64,000 bases of DNA from an uncultured Bacteroidales bacterium. Lineage in GTDB: Bacteria > Bacteroidota > Bacteroidia > Bacteroidales > Paludibacteraceae. The notes under the pieces were generated by a model. It was not told the origin of the DNA and ran no database searches. It saw only the letters and a program-made list of their open reading frames with translations. Made by a program: the position numbers and the translations under genes. Of this stretch, positions 30,963-40,862 are shown piece after piece; position 1 is the stretch's first letter, and each line of letters opens with the position of its first letter. Where the stretch lies: NCBI GenBank assembly GCA_946626605.1, contig CAMOUL010000008.1, forward strand, positions 1 through 64,000. Direction: 5' to 3'.

Positions 30963-31060
30963 ATCTTCAATCTTCAGCTTTCAACTTTCAACTCTTAACT
31001 TTTAACTTTCAACTTTCAACTTTCACCTTTCTCCTTTCACCTTTCACCTTTCACCTTTCA
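30963..31060. repeat. Heptad array, 14 units (ATCTTCA/ACTTTCA/CCTTTCA)
   Basis: 98 bp readable as 14 consecutive 7-mers upstream of recQ. Confidence 0.95.
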
Positions 31061-31337
31061 TAAACGGCTGCAAAGATACGAAGTTTTTTTCATATACGCA
31101 AGCCCGCGCGAACTTTTTTTGCATTTTTCTTCACTATTGTCCACTAAATACTTTTTGTTTTCTTTATATAAACAATTGATATGTAGTTGGTTATGGTGCT
31201 ATTACGAGTAAACGGATTTGATCTGACAATGTTCATTTACATTTATTGCTTTGCTCCTAAGCACTCAAAGGGTTTATCTTGGTTTTATTTACTATTTTAA
31301 TGGACACTACTGATTTTTCTAATATCAACTAACCCGC

Positions 31338-31403
31338 AGGTACTATGCTGGTACGATGCAGGTACTATGCAAGTACTATGCCGGTACTATGCTGGTACTA
31401 CTA
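31338..31403. repeat. 11-bp tandem array NGGTACTATGC, about 6 units
   Basis: aggtactatgc tggtacgatgc aggtactatgc aagtactatgc cggtactatgc tggtactacta. Confidence 0.95.
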
Positions 31404-31404
31404 A

Positions 31405-31448
31405 AACCATAGGATAACCATAACGTAACCATAAGATAGCCATATGAT
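31405..31448. repeat. 11-bp tandem array AACCATAAGAT, 4 units
   Basis: aaccataggat aaccataacgt aaccataagat agccatatgat. Confidence 0.92.
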
Positions 31449-31755
31449 AAATCGCCATTTTTGTACATTTTATGCTTATACTATATTTATACGTAGTATA
31501 AATATATATTTTGTGCCTTTCGTAAGTTTAAATGAACGGTTTTTCCCCTGATTTTCAAGGGCTAATATTTCATATTACAACCAAATTTTAAGAAAAAAGG
31601 ATAAAAAATATAAAAAATTGTAAAAAAATGAACATAACTCTTGCATGTTTCAAAAAAAAGTAGTAACTTTGCACTCGATTTTGTAAAGTCGATTTGTCAA
31701 AAAGACAAACAAAATGGATTTTAGGCAAACGACGAACGAATAACAACTAATTACC

Positions 31756-33393
31756 ATGCAGAAAAGAAACTTATCTTTTGCACAGCTCTTTAATCTGAGT
31801 TTCGGCTTCTTCGGAGTACAGATTGCTTATGCCCTCCAGAGTGCCAATATCTCCCGAATCTTTGCTACGCTTGGCGCAGATCCACATCAGTTATCTTTGT
31901 TCTGGCTGTTGCCCCCTTCGATGGGTATGATTGTTCAGCCGCTGATCGGTAAATTCTCGGATCGCACCTGGAATAAACTCGGCCGTCGCAAACCCTATCT
32001 CCTCGTGGGCGCTGTCATCGCTGTTGCGGTGATGCTGATGCTGCCCATGGCGGGCGATTTCTTCCCCGGAGAGACGGGTAAAAGAGTGTTCCTGGGCTTC
32101 ACCGCTGTGATTTGGTTTGGTATCTTCTCGTTGATTTTCTTGGATACAAGTATCAACATCGCCATGCAGCCGTTTAAGATGATGGTGGGTGACTCGGTGA
32201 ACGAGGAGCAGAAGGGGTTGGCTTATTCAATCCAGTCCTTCCTCTGTAATGCCGGTTCGCTGGTGGGATACCTGCTTCCCTTCTTCCTGACCGCTTGGTT
32301 CTTCCGCGATGTGACAACCGAACCCGGACACGTCGCTCCGTCTGTGCAATGGTCGTTCTATATCGGAGCTATTATCCTCATCCTCTGCGTGTTATATACT
32401 TTCTTCCTCGTTGACGAAATGCCGCCGAAGGAGTATGCTGAGTTTCATGGTATTGACCCGGATAAGAAAGAAGAGAAAAGTCCCGGTTTCGTCGCGCTTC
32501 TCAAGAATGCGCCGAAGACATTCTGGACGGTTGGCTTGGTTCAGTTCTTCTGCTGGTCGGCTTTCCTCTATATGTGGACCTATAGTACCGGTACGGTGGC
32601 TCAGTCCGCTATTGATACACCATATGCGCAAGCTATCTCGTCTTATACCGACGCTGAAGGAAACCCCATTACACACGCGTACGTACAATATAATAATGAG
32701 TTGATCGTTTCCAGCGGTATTCTCAAGACTCCCGAGGCGGAGCAAATCCTTGTAACGCCGGGGGCGGAGTTGCAAGTGGCTACCGTCATGGACGAGGAGG
32801 TGCTTTCGCACCCCGAGACTTACGTGGTAGGCGAAGGAGCGCAGTTATCGACCAAACGCGATATCGACGTAAGTAGTAAAGAGTATGGGCGTGCCGGAGA
32901 CTGGGTAGGCGTGTTGTTCGCTATTCAGGCAATCGGCTCGGTGCTCTGGGCAATGGTCATTCCTTTGTTTAAACGCCGTCGCAAACTTGCTTATTCGCTC
33001 AGCCTGATTATCGGTGCGATCGGATTTATCCTTACTTTCTTCTGCACCGATACGACGGAGACGAGTGTCGTGATTATGAATATCCCCACTACCGTGGCGC
33101 AACTCCAGTTATGCGGATGTTATCTGCTGATCGGATGTGCATGGGCGGCTATGCTGGCTATTCCGTTTACGATCGTCACCAACTCCATCAAGGAGCACAT
33201 GGGTTCCTACCTCGGACTCTTTAACTGCTCTATCTGTCTGCCGCAGATCGCTGCTGCAGCCGTGGGCGGTTTCATTCTGTCGCGCTTCCCGGAGATCGAT
33301 GGCGTGGCGCAGCAGCCCTATATGCTCGTCGTTGCCGGTGTGCTCCTACTGCTTGGGGCACTCTCCGTGCTGATCATCCGCGAGAACGAGTGA
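31756..33393 (+). CDS. MFS/GPH-type sugar transporter (SLC45-like) with an extended soluble insertion
   Basis: LSFGFFGVQIAYALQSANISRIFATLGADP, GKFSDRTWNKLGRRKPYLLVGA; many TM segments. Confidence 0.88.
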   Translation: MQKRNLSFAQLFNLSFGFFGVQIAYALQSANISRIFATLGADPHQLSLFWLLPPSMGMIVQPLIGKFSDRTWNKLGRRKPYLLVGAVIAVAVMLMLPMAGDFFPGETGKRVFLGFTAVIWFGIFSLIFLDTSINIAMQPFKMMVGDSVNEEQKGLAYSIQSFLCNAGSLVGYLLPFFLTAWFFRDVTTEPGHVAPSVQWSFYIGAIILILCVLYTFFLVDEMPPKEYAEFHGIDPDKKEEKSPGFVALLKNAPKTFWTVGLVQFFCWSAFLYMWTYSTGTVAQSAIDTPYAQAISSYTDAEGNPITHAYVQYNNELIVSSGILKTPEAEQILVTPGAELQVATVMDEEVLSHPETYVVGEGAQLSTKRDIDVSSKEYGRAGDWVGVLFAIQAIGSVLWAMVIPLFKRRRKLAYSLSLIIGAIGFILTFFCTDTTETSVVIMNIPTTVAQLQLCGCYLLIGCAWAAMLAIPFTIVTNSIKEHMGSYLGLFNCSICLPQIAAAAVGGFILSRFPEIDGVAQQPYMLVVAGVLLLLGALSVLIIRENE

Positions 33394-33434
33394 TAATTTA
33401 GAAATTAACTAACAAATAACTAATTATATCTATT

Positions 33435-34397
33435 ATGAAAAACAAATCTACATTTCTAATTATGGCCTTGGCCATAGTAACGGCCTTTGTGGGCTGTAAA
33501 AAGAATGAGATTGACATCGAAGATGAGCTGAAGGAGCTCTCTAATGAGACTTTCCAGAGTCTTGAGTATTGCAGCCATGTGGAAGCTAATGGCTACAATA
33601 TGGGTGTCATTCAACTCCATTTTAATCATGCCGACAATACGGTGGAGAAAACCGACTTCGCGTTCGGAGACGGTGTTTCTACGGTGTTAGAGAAGAAGAC
33701 CTATTCGTTTGAGTGGGAGGAGTTTACGAGCTCTATGTTAGGACGAAAGGCGCGTCTCGTTGCGGGTGATGAAGTGCTGCATCTTATCTATCTCAATAAC
33801 GTCTTTACGCTTTCGGATACGGTGCATATGACGGAGAAGGCTGCGCTGGCTGATATGGGCTCTTCTGTCGCTTCGAATATTGCTAACTCCGATTGGGCTG
33901 CTTATGACCCGATTTATGTGATGCAAGATCGCTGGACGATGGATACCACTTGGTATGAGACCCATCGTGAAGGTAAGAAGATTATCGTGGATACGATTAC
34001 CGGTCGTTTCAAACATGCAGAGAAAGTTCCGGTTGGCGTTGCTTCGCAGAAGATCGCGTATCTGCGCTTCTATAACGATGCTGCAAATAGAAAGACCCTG
34101 GCTTGGTCAACGGGTGATCAGGTGAATGTCGTTACGCCGGATACAGCGATTTTGCCGCAAGTGCAGAATCCGGCCAAGAATGATACGATTATCACATTCG
34201 CGATTACCGAAATGCCGGCTTCCCGTGTTTTTGCAGACTCTGCTGATCATTGGAGTATCGCGGAGGTCAAGGACGGGGCATTTGATCTGATCTGCAGAAC
34301 TATCGATGCGCAGACGGATGAGCTGCTGCAAATTTCCGCTTATACGGATAGTACATTCACGCTGAATAGCGCAACTTATCATAACCTGAAAAAATAA
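33435..34397 (+). CDS. Hypothetical lipoprotein of the glycan-utilisation locus
   Basis: Signal with lipobox (VTAFVGCKK); immediately upstream of susC-like gene. Confidence 0.6.
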   Translation: MKNKSTFLIMALAIVTAFVGCKKNEIDIEDELKELSNETFQSLEYCSHVEANGYNMGVIQLHFNHADNTVEKTDFAFGDGVSTVLEKKTYSFEWEEFTSSMLGRKARLVAGDEVLHLIYLNNVFTLSDTVHMTEKAALADMGSSVASNIANSDWAAYDPIYVMQDRWTMDTTWYETHREGKKIIVDTITGRFKHAEKVPVGVASQKIAYLRFYNDAANRKTLAWSTGDQVNVVTPDTAILPQVQNPAKNDTIITFAITEMPASRVFADSADHWSIAEVKDGAFDLICRTIDAQTDELLQISAYTDSTFTLNSATYHNLKK

Positions 34398-34403
34398 TAG
34401 AGT

Positions 34404-37400
34404 ATGAAAAACAGTATATTCAATTTTCGCGCGCTGCTGATTGCATGTTTCCTGTTTGTGGGATTGTCAGCATTCGCCCAAGTCTCGGTGCAAGGTACTG
34501 TCATTGACGCTGCCAATGGCGAGCCTATCATCGGCGCTTCTATCCTTGAAATGGGTACTACCAATGGTACAATTACTGATTTTGATGGTAACTTCTCCCT
34601 CAACGTTCAACCCGGTGCCAAACTCCAAATCTCCTATATGGGCTATAAAACCCAGGAACTCGCGGCTGCGCCGAACATGAGTGTACGGATGGGAGAAGAT
34701 TCTGAGCTCCTCGACGAAGTCGTTGTCGTTGGTTACGGTGTGGTAAAGAAAGGTGATGCTACCGGTTCTGTTACCGCTATCAAACCGGATGACATGAACA
34801 AGGGTCTTACCACCAATGCGCAAGACATGCTCCAGGGTAAGATTGCTGGTGTGACCGTGGTTGCTGCCGATGGTACCCCGGGTGGTGCTGGTTCTATCAC
34901 GATTCGTGGTGGAGCTTCGCTGAACGCTTCCAACAACCCGTTGATCGTCATCGATGGTCTGGCTATGGATGAGAACGGTATCCAAGGTGTGGCAAACCCG
35001 CTCTCTATGGTGAACCCGAACGATATCGAGAGCTTTACCGTCCTCAAGGATGCTTCGGCTACTGCCATCTACGGTTCCCGTGCTTCCAATGGTGTCATCA
35101 TCATTACGACCAAGAAAGGTTCGAAGGGTAGCAAGCCACAGGTAAGTTACGCAGGTAACTTGTCGATCGGTACGCTTACCAATCGTACCCAAGTGCTGAC
35201 TGCCGATGAACTTCGCGGTTATGCAACCGCCTTAGGTCACGGTGAAGAGAAGACGAATACCTTAGGTACGGCTAGCACCGATTGGCAAGATCAGATCTAT
35301 CGTACCACCGTTTCTACCGACCATAACGTTTCTGTTATGGGTGGAGTAAAGAACAATATCGTGGATATGCCGTATCGTGCTTCGGTGGGCTATACGCTCC
35401 AAAACGGTGCGATTAAGACCAGCCAGATGCAGCGTGTTACCGCTTCGTTGAACCTCAACCCCTCGTTCTTGGATAACCACCTGAATTTCAATATCAATAC
35501 CAAGGGAATGTATATCTACAACCGCTATCCTGCTAGCGTCGTAGGAGCCGCTCTTTCGATGGATCCGACGATGCCCGTTAAAGGTGAGGCAGTCAACGCC
35601 AATGGTGATGTGCTGGTTCCCCAGAACGTGCTCGATAAATGGTTTGATGGATACTACCAACGCGTAGTGACTCCGTCCGGATATAACGATGATGCTTGGC
35701 CTTATACAACCAATGCGCAGACAACGGGTAACCCTGCTGCGGCATTGGCTCATACGAACGATCGCGCACATGCAGGTTCGTTCGTGGGTAACATTGAGGC
35801 GGACTATAAGATCCATGGCCTCGAAGACCTGCATCTCCATGCTAACTTCGGTGCTGACTACTCCTATGGTAAGCAGAATACGACCGTTTCTATCTTCAGC
35901 CATGGCAATCACTATTTCGGCCGCGATGGTTGGAGCTCTAAGCGCAAATACAACCTGCAATTCTCGGCTTATGCACAATACGGACATGACTGGGAGGAGG
36001 CTAACCAACATTTCGATGTGATGGTGGGTTACGAAAACCAATATTTCTATCGTCACGAACTGCAAGACTATTTCGGTTTATACCAGCCGACCAATAATGA
36101 CCCCACACTGGCAGGCCAGCCCTATGACAGATATCAGGGTATTTATATCACGGATAACGCGCTTCAATCTGTTTATGGCCGTGTTAACTGGAATGGTTGG
36201 GATCAAGTCTTAGTTACCGCTACTTTCCGTGCCGATGCTTCTTCTCGTTTCGCCAAAGTTAATTCGAAAGGCGAGAATGCACGTTGGGGCTTATTCCCCT
36301 CGCTGGCTATCGGATGGAAGATCAAAGAGACCTTGATGAAAGATGTATACTGGGTAAATGACCTCAAGCTTCGTCTCGGCTACGGTATCACCGGTCAGCA
36401 GAACTTGGGTGTAGACTACTATTACCTGCCTACTTATACCATCTCTCAGGATCATGCTTTCTATCCCGTTCTGGATGGAGGAACAAGCAATCCTCTCTAC
36501 GCCGGTGTTGATGCAAACGGTAACGCGGTGTACTATACCAGCCGTCCGGGCGTATATAATACGGACTTGACTTGGGAGAAAACCTATACCAGCAATATCG
36601 GTATTGACTTCGCATTCCTCAACAACCGTATCAACGGTAATATTGACTACTATCATCGTCGTACCAAAGACCTGCTGAGTACTGTCAATGTTTCCGCTGG
36701 TTCTAACTTCAAGAACCAAATGTTGGGTAACATCGGTAGCCTCTACAACCAAGGTGTTGAGTTCGCTATCAATGCGGTGCTTGTAGATAATAAGAACTTC
36801 AAGTGGGATCTCGGTTACAATGTGGCTTGGAACCAAAACAAGATTACCAAACTGTTGTCGGACGATCCGGATTACTTCGTGCCGGTAGGCGGTATCAGCT
36901 CGGGTACGGGTAACTCCATCCAAGCGCACAAAGTGGGCGAAGCTGCTTACTCCTTCCTGGTATATGAGACAGTTACGATGACCGATGAAAAGGGTGTTGT
37001 AAGTCATTATTTCGTTGACCGCAACAAGGATGGTCAAATCAACGATAAAGATAAATATATCTACCACAACCCTGCAGCTCCTGTTACCATGGGTCTGCAA
37101 ACCAAGTTCCAATTCTATGGATTTGACCTGGGCATAACGCTCCGTGCTAATATCGGAAACTATGTGTACAACGATGTTTTGGCAGGAAACTTACAATGGG
37201 TAGAGGCTGATAAGGTTTATCAGAACCAGAATGGCGGTTATCACTCTGTTCTGAAATCTGCTTTCGCTTGCTACTACGGCGACAACATGCGTAGTGATGA
37301 TATCCGTACCTATGTTTGGAACGATGCTACACAAGCCTATGAGGTGGGTGTTGACAAAGATGGCAAAGTCATTAAGAACTCGAACTGGTACGCTTCTGAC

Positions 37401-37616
37401 TTCTTTGTTGAGCGCGCATCCTTCTTGCGTATTGATAACATCACCCTTGGTTACAGTTTCAACAAGAAAGTACAAGGACGTGCTTACGTGACTGTATCCA
37501 ACCCGTGTGTCTTCTCTCCGTACAAGGGACTTGACCCGGAGGTAGGTGGCGGTATTGACAACAATATCTATCCTCGTAGTATGACTACCGTGATGGGTAT
37601 CACGCTCCAATTCTAA
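34404..37616 (+). CDS. SusC/RagA-family TonB-linked outer membrane protein
   Basis: CarboxypepD_reg-like N-terminus, LLDEVVVVGYGVVKKGDATGSV, plug SITIRGGASLNASNNPLIVIDGL, C-terminal barrel. Confidence 0.96.
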   Translation: MKNSIFNFRALLIACFLFVGLSAFAQVSVQGTVIDAANGEPIIGASILEMGTTNGTITDFDGNFSLNVQPGAKLQISYMGYKTQELAAAPNMSVRMGEDSELLDEVVVVGYGVVKKGDATGSVTAIKPDDMNKGLTTNAQDMLQGKIAGVTVVAADGTPGGAGSITIRGGASLNASNNPLIVIDGLAMDENGIQGVANPLSMVNPNDIESFTVLKDASATAIYGSRASNGVIIITTKKGSKGSKPQVSYAGNLSIGTLTNRTQVLTADELRGYATALGHGEEKTNTLGTASTDWQDQIYRTTVSTDHNVSVMGGVKNNIVDMPYRASVGYTLQNGAIKTSQMQRVTASLNLNPSFLDNHLNFNINTKGMYIYNRYPASVVGAALSMDPTMPVKGEAVNANGDVLVPQNVLDKWFDGYYQRVVTPSGYNDDAWPYTTNAQTTGNPAAALAHTNDRAHAGSFVGNIEADYKIHGLEDLHLHANFGADYSYGKQNTTVSIFSHGNHYFGRDGWSSKRKYNLQFSAYAQYGHDWEEANQHFDVMVGYENQYFYRHELQDYFGLYQPTNNDPTLAGQPYDRYQGIYITDNALQSVYGRVNWNGWDQVLVTATFRADASSRFAKVNSKGENARWGLFPSLAIGWKIKETLMKDVYWVNDLKLRLGYGITGQQNLGVDYYYLPTYTISQDHAFYPVLDGGTSNPLYAGVDANGNAVYYTSRPGVYNTDLTWEKTYTSNIGIDFAFLNNRINGNIDYYHRRTKDLLSTVNVSAGSNFKNQMLGNIGSLYNQGVEFAINAVLVDNKNFKWDLGYNVAWNQNKITKLLSDDPDYFVPVGGISSGTGNSIQAHKVGEAAYSFLVYETVTMTDEKGVVSHYFVDRNKDGQINDKDKYIYHNPAAPVTMGLQTKFQFYGFDLGITLRANIGNYVYNDVLAGNLQWVEADKVYQNQNGGYHSVLKSAFACYYGDNMRSDDIRTYVWNDATQAYEVGVDKDGKVIKNSNWYASDFFVERASFLRIDNITLGYSFNKKVQGRAYVTVSNPCVFSPYKGLDPEVGGGIDNNIYPRSMTTVMGITLQF

Positions 37617-37663
37617 TATGCAAGAATTCATAGAATAAAGAAACTTCAAAAATTAAAAGCGTT

Positions 37664-39385
37664 ATGAAATACACAAAAATATTCTTTGCAGCCTTATTAG
37701 GTTTAGGTATGACGGCGTGTTCGCTTGATAGAGAGCCGCTAGATCCTAATACGGATACGCATTTTAATAAAGATGCTGTGTTCGCGAAATGCTACGCTAC
37801 ATTCGGTACCACCGGACAGAAAGGTCCGGATGGTAGCGGAGATGTGGATGGTATTGACGAAGGTACATCGTCCTTCTATCGTATGTTCTGGGAGCTCAAT
37901 GAGTTCTGTACGGACGAAGGTTGGTGGATCTGGAACGATGTGGGATTGGCCGATATCCGTACCATGACTTGGAGTGCGAGCAACGACTTGGTATACGGCT
38001 TGTATTCGCGTCTGAACTTCGATATCACGCTGTGCAACTCGTTCTTGGATAACACGTCCGAATATACGGATGCAGAGACGCTGGCACAACGTGCAGAAGT
38101 ACGTATGTTGCGTGCAATCAACTTCTACTATTTGTTGGATATGTTCTACAGCGTGCCTTTCTCGTTGACGGTTTCGCCGAACAAACCCAAGCCGATTTCG
38201 CGCCAGGATTTGTTTACTTGGTTAGAGAAAGAATGTTTGGAATTGGCTAACGATCCGTATATTATCCAAGCAGGTATGCGCACCAATAAATACCGTGTTG
38301 ATCAAGCTTGTGCTTGGTTCCTCTTGATGCGTATGTACCTCAACGCAGAGGTATATAACGAATCCGCACTCGGCGCTCGTGATGGTGAGCCGCGTTATGC
38401 AGATGCTAAATTGTATGCGAAGAAATTGATGGATAGTTCGTATGAGCTCCACGGATATGACAAATCAGGCAAGACTGCCATCGATTTGGCCGCAGAGCGT
38501 ACCGCAGACCATGTTTACTTCTCTGCGTACCAGCAGCTGTTTATGGGCGATAACGATAATAATGGTGCACAAAACGAGGCGATCTTCCTCATTTACCAGG
38601 ATGCTATCCACTGCCTAAACTGGGGTGGTTCACGCTTCCTTGTCAGCGCTGTTCGTGATGCCAACTATGTTCCGTTCGGATCGACCGATACCTGGTCTTG
38701 TTTCCGTTCTTCGCCTGAGTTCGTATATTATTGGATTGACAAAAACCAAGCATCTTCTATCGCTCTCAATGAGTACCAGATGCCGATTAAATTGGGAGAC
38801 GACCGTGCTATCATGGCTTCGAAAACTACCGCAGGAAAGAAGATGTCGTTGACCGGTAATGAGGCGGCTGATTTCTATGCTTCTTGGTCCGTTCTGAAGT
38901 TTACGGGCGTATACTCTACCGCTAGATCGACTACGGTGAAGGATAGCCATGGCAACGATTCTATCGTAGATGCTCCGTGGATCTGGGCTTCGCCTGTTGG
39001 CGAGCCGAAATGGCCGGATACTGATATTCCTTTGTTCCGTCTTGCAGAGGCTTATTTGACCTATGCAGAGGCTTGCTATCGTACGGGCGAATCCGCTCCG
39101 GCCATAGAGGCTGTTAACTGCTTGCGTCGTCGTGCTAATGCACCGGAGATTACCTCTTTGGACGACGAGACCTTATTGACTGAGTGGGCAAAAGAGTTCT
39201 GGTGCGAAGGTCGTCGTCGTACCGACTTGATCCGCTATGGTCAGTTTGCGGGGGCTACGGCTACCAAACTCTGGGAAGGCCATAAGGCGGGTAAGGATGC
39301 CAAATATAATGTGTATCCGATTCCTGAAAAGGATGTCACCGCGAATGAAAACTTGAAAGGTATTAACGAATCAATAGGCTACTAA
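37664..39385 (+). CDS. SusD/RagB-family nutrient-binding lipoprotein
   Basis: Lipobox GMTACSLDREPLDPNT, AEVRMLRAINFYYLLDMF, LFRLAEAYLTYAEACYR, C-terminal PIPEKDVTANENL. Confidence 0.95.
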   Translation: MKYTKIFFAALLGLGMTACSLDREPLDPNTDTHFNKDAVFAKCYATFGTTGQKGPDGSGDVDGIDEGTSSFYRMFWELNEFCTDEGWWIWNDVGLADIRTMTWSASNDLVYGLYSRLNFDITLCNSFLDNTSEYTDAETLAQRAEVRMLRAINFYYLLDMFYSVPFSLTVSPNKPKPISRQDLFTWLEKECLELANDPYIIQAGMRTNKYRVDQACAWFLLMRMYLNAEVYNESALGARDGEPRYADAKLYAKKLMDSSYELHGYDKSGKTAIDLAAERTADHVYFSAYQQLFMGDNDNNGAQNEAIFLIYQDAIHCLNWGGSRFLVSAVRDANYVPFGSTDTWSCFRSSPEFVYYWIDKNQASSIALNEYQMPIKLGDDRAIMASKTTAGKKMSLTGNEAADFYASWSVLKFTGVYSTARSTTVKDSHGNDSIVDAPWIWASPVGEPKWPDTDIPLFRLAEAYLTYAEACYRTGESAPAIEAVNCLRRRANAPEITSLDDETLLTEWAKEFWCEGRRRTDLIRYGQFAGATATKLWEGHKAGKDAKYNVYPIPEKDVTANENLKGINESIGY

Positions 39386-39448
39386 TAATAAGGTAACTTA
39401 TTAAGTATATTTATTAACCAATTTTATTAACCAAATTCATTAACAATT

Positions 39449-40774
39449 ATGAAAAAGTTATTCGCTTTTGTAGCAGTCGCTCTGTTTAGCGTTGCTACGT
39501 TCGCAAGTCGTGAGGTAGTTCCGTCCGATGCTGACTTGGCATCGTATGCAACCAAGACCTACACGATGTGTATCTACAATGAAGGTGCCTGCAACGACAT
39601 CGTCCTCATTGGTACTTATGTTTCCTGGGATGCTACTGCTGAATTGCTGAAGTTCCAACCAGTAGCAGGTTTCGAAGGATGGTATGTAGTTTCTTGGGAC
39701 GATGCAACGGATCCCACAGATCCCGAAGTCATTAAAAATGGTGGTATACAGGCTAAGCCTGTTCAGTTGACCGGTACCGGTACTTTCAGCTGGGATTACC
39801 AACTTGGCCCGGATGCAGAACTGGTTCGTGGTACTGCAGAATTGCTCCCCGGTAATAATGGTACTGAGGTGGATATCAAGAACATTGGTGCTGGTATCGT
39901 AGTAATTGATGTAAAGAGCTGGAAGAAAAATCCTTGTACCGCTGTTTATCATGTGTACAACGTTACTTTCATTTCTCCGGATTGCAACGAGGAGGACTAT
40001 GTAGTTCCTGCTATCTCCGGTGGCTTCAATAACTGGGCACAACAGGCTCTGACCATGAACGAGCTGAAGACCGCTGAACGTCAGCAGGCCAACCTCCCGG
40101 GTGCTGTATTCGAGATCAGCTTCAAAGCTGCTGAGGGTTCTGAGTACAAATTCCGTTCCGCTGAGGAGTGGGGTAAAGATTGGACCAACGAGCTCAAAGA
40201 ATATAACGCTGAAGAGGATGCATGGGCTGCTTACAACGGTGGCGCAAACTTGGAACTTGGTGAAGAGACCAACCTTACGTTCGACCTTGGTGATCCGGAG
40301 AAGTATTCTTGGAACAACTGCGAGAAACCTATCGAAATCGAGGAGAAAGAGTTTGACTACGCTATTACCGTAACAAACGCTCCTGTTTGCGGTGAGGCAG
40401 TTTTGGCTATCGTTGGTGGTTATGAGGCTTGCGGTTGGACTGTTGCTAATGCTGTTGCAGTAGAAAACGGTGCAGCTGCTCTTCACGCTAAGAACACCGA
40501 CGAGTTCAAGTTCTTGGATAAATCGGTAGGCGACTGGTCCAACGAAGTAATCGGCTTTGCTCAAATTTCATTCTACAAAGCTGATATCGCTGATGGCGAA
40601 GAGGATGGTAAGATTGCTATCGACCTCGCTGACACTCATTTTGCTGCCTGCGAAGAGCAAGGTATCGAGAACGTTGTTCTGACCGAGAAGGCTCAGAAAG
40701 TAGTTGTTGACGGCGTCCTCTACATCGTTCGTGACAACAAGATGTTCAACCTCCAAGGTGCACAAGTTCGTTAA
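39449..40774 (+). CDS. Secreted protein, possible SusE/F-like surface glycan-binding role, with short C-terminal tail
   Basis: Signal peptide, two beta-rich repeats (GGFNNWA...YKFR; GGYEACGWT...EFKFLD), position after SusD, tail AQKVVVDGVLYIVRDNKMFNLQGAQVR. Confidence 0.6.
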   Translation: MKKLFAFVAVALFSVATFASREVVPSDADLASYATKTYTMCIYNEGACNDIVLIGTYVSWDATAELLKFQPVAGFEGWYVVSWDDATDPTDPEVIKNGGIQAKPVQLTGTGTFSWDYQLGPDAELVRGTAELLPGNNGTEVDIKNIGAGIVVIDVKSWKKNPCTAVYHVYNVTFISPDCNEEDYVVPAISGGFNNWAQQALTMNELKTAERQQANLPGAVFEISFKAAEGSEYKFRSAEEWGKDWTNELKEYNAEEDAWAAYNGGANLELGEETNLTFDLGDPEKYSWNNCEKPIEIEEKEFDYAITVTNAPVCGEAVLAIVGGYEACGWTVANAVAVENGAAALHAKNTDEFKFLDKSVGDWSNEVIGFAQISFYKADIADGEEDGKIAIDLADTHFAACEEQGIENVVLTEKAQKVVVDGVLYIVRDNKMFNLQGAQVR

Positions 40775-40827
40775 TCAACGACTTACACACAAAAGAATAG
40801 GGACGCTTCGGCGCCCCTATTTCTTTT

Positions 40828-40862
40828 CCTCTAACCTCTAATCCTCTAACCTCTAATCCTTT
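40828..40862. repeat. CCTCTAA-type heptad array at the GH2 3' end
   Basis: cctctaa cctctaa t cctctaa cctctaa t cctttaa. Confidence 0.8.

Noticed and set aside
31062-31755. tRNA or riboswitch in the long recQ-MFS gap
   Set aside because: Looked for cloverleaf or conserved riboswitch cores by eye; only AT-rich DNA, promoters and the 11-bp arrays were seen.
34467-36065. Antisense ORFs (241 and 267 aa) within susC
   Set aside because: Shadow ORFs opposite a clear SusC; no independent support.
39458-40564. 368-aa ORF antisense to the post-SusD protein
   Set aside because: The sense ORF has a signal peptide, conserved tail and locus context; the antisense has none.
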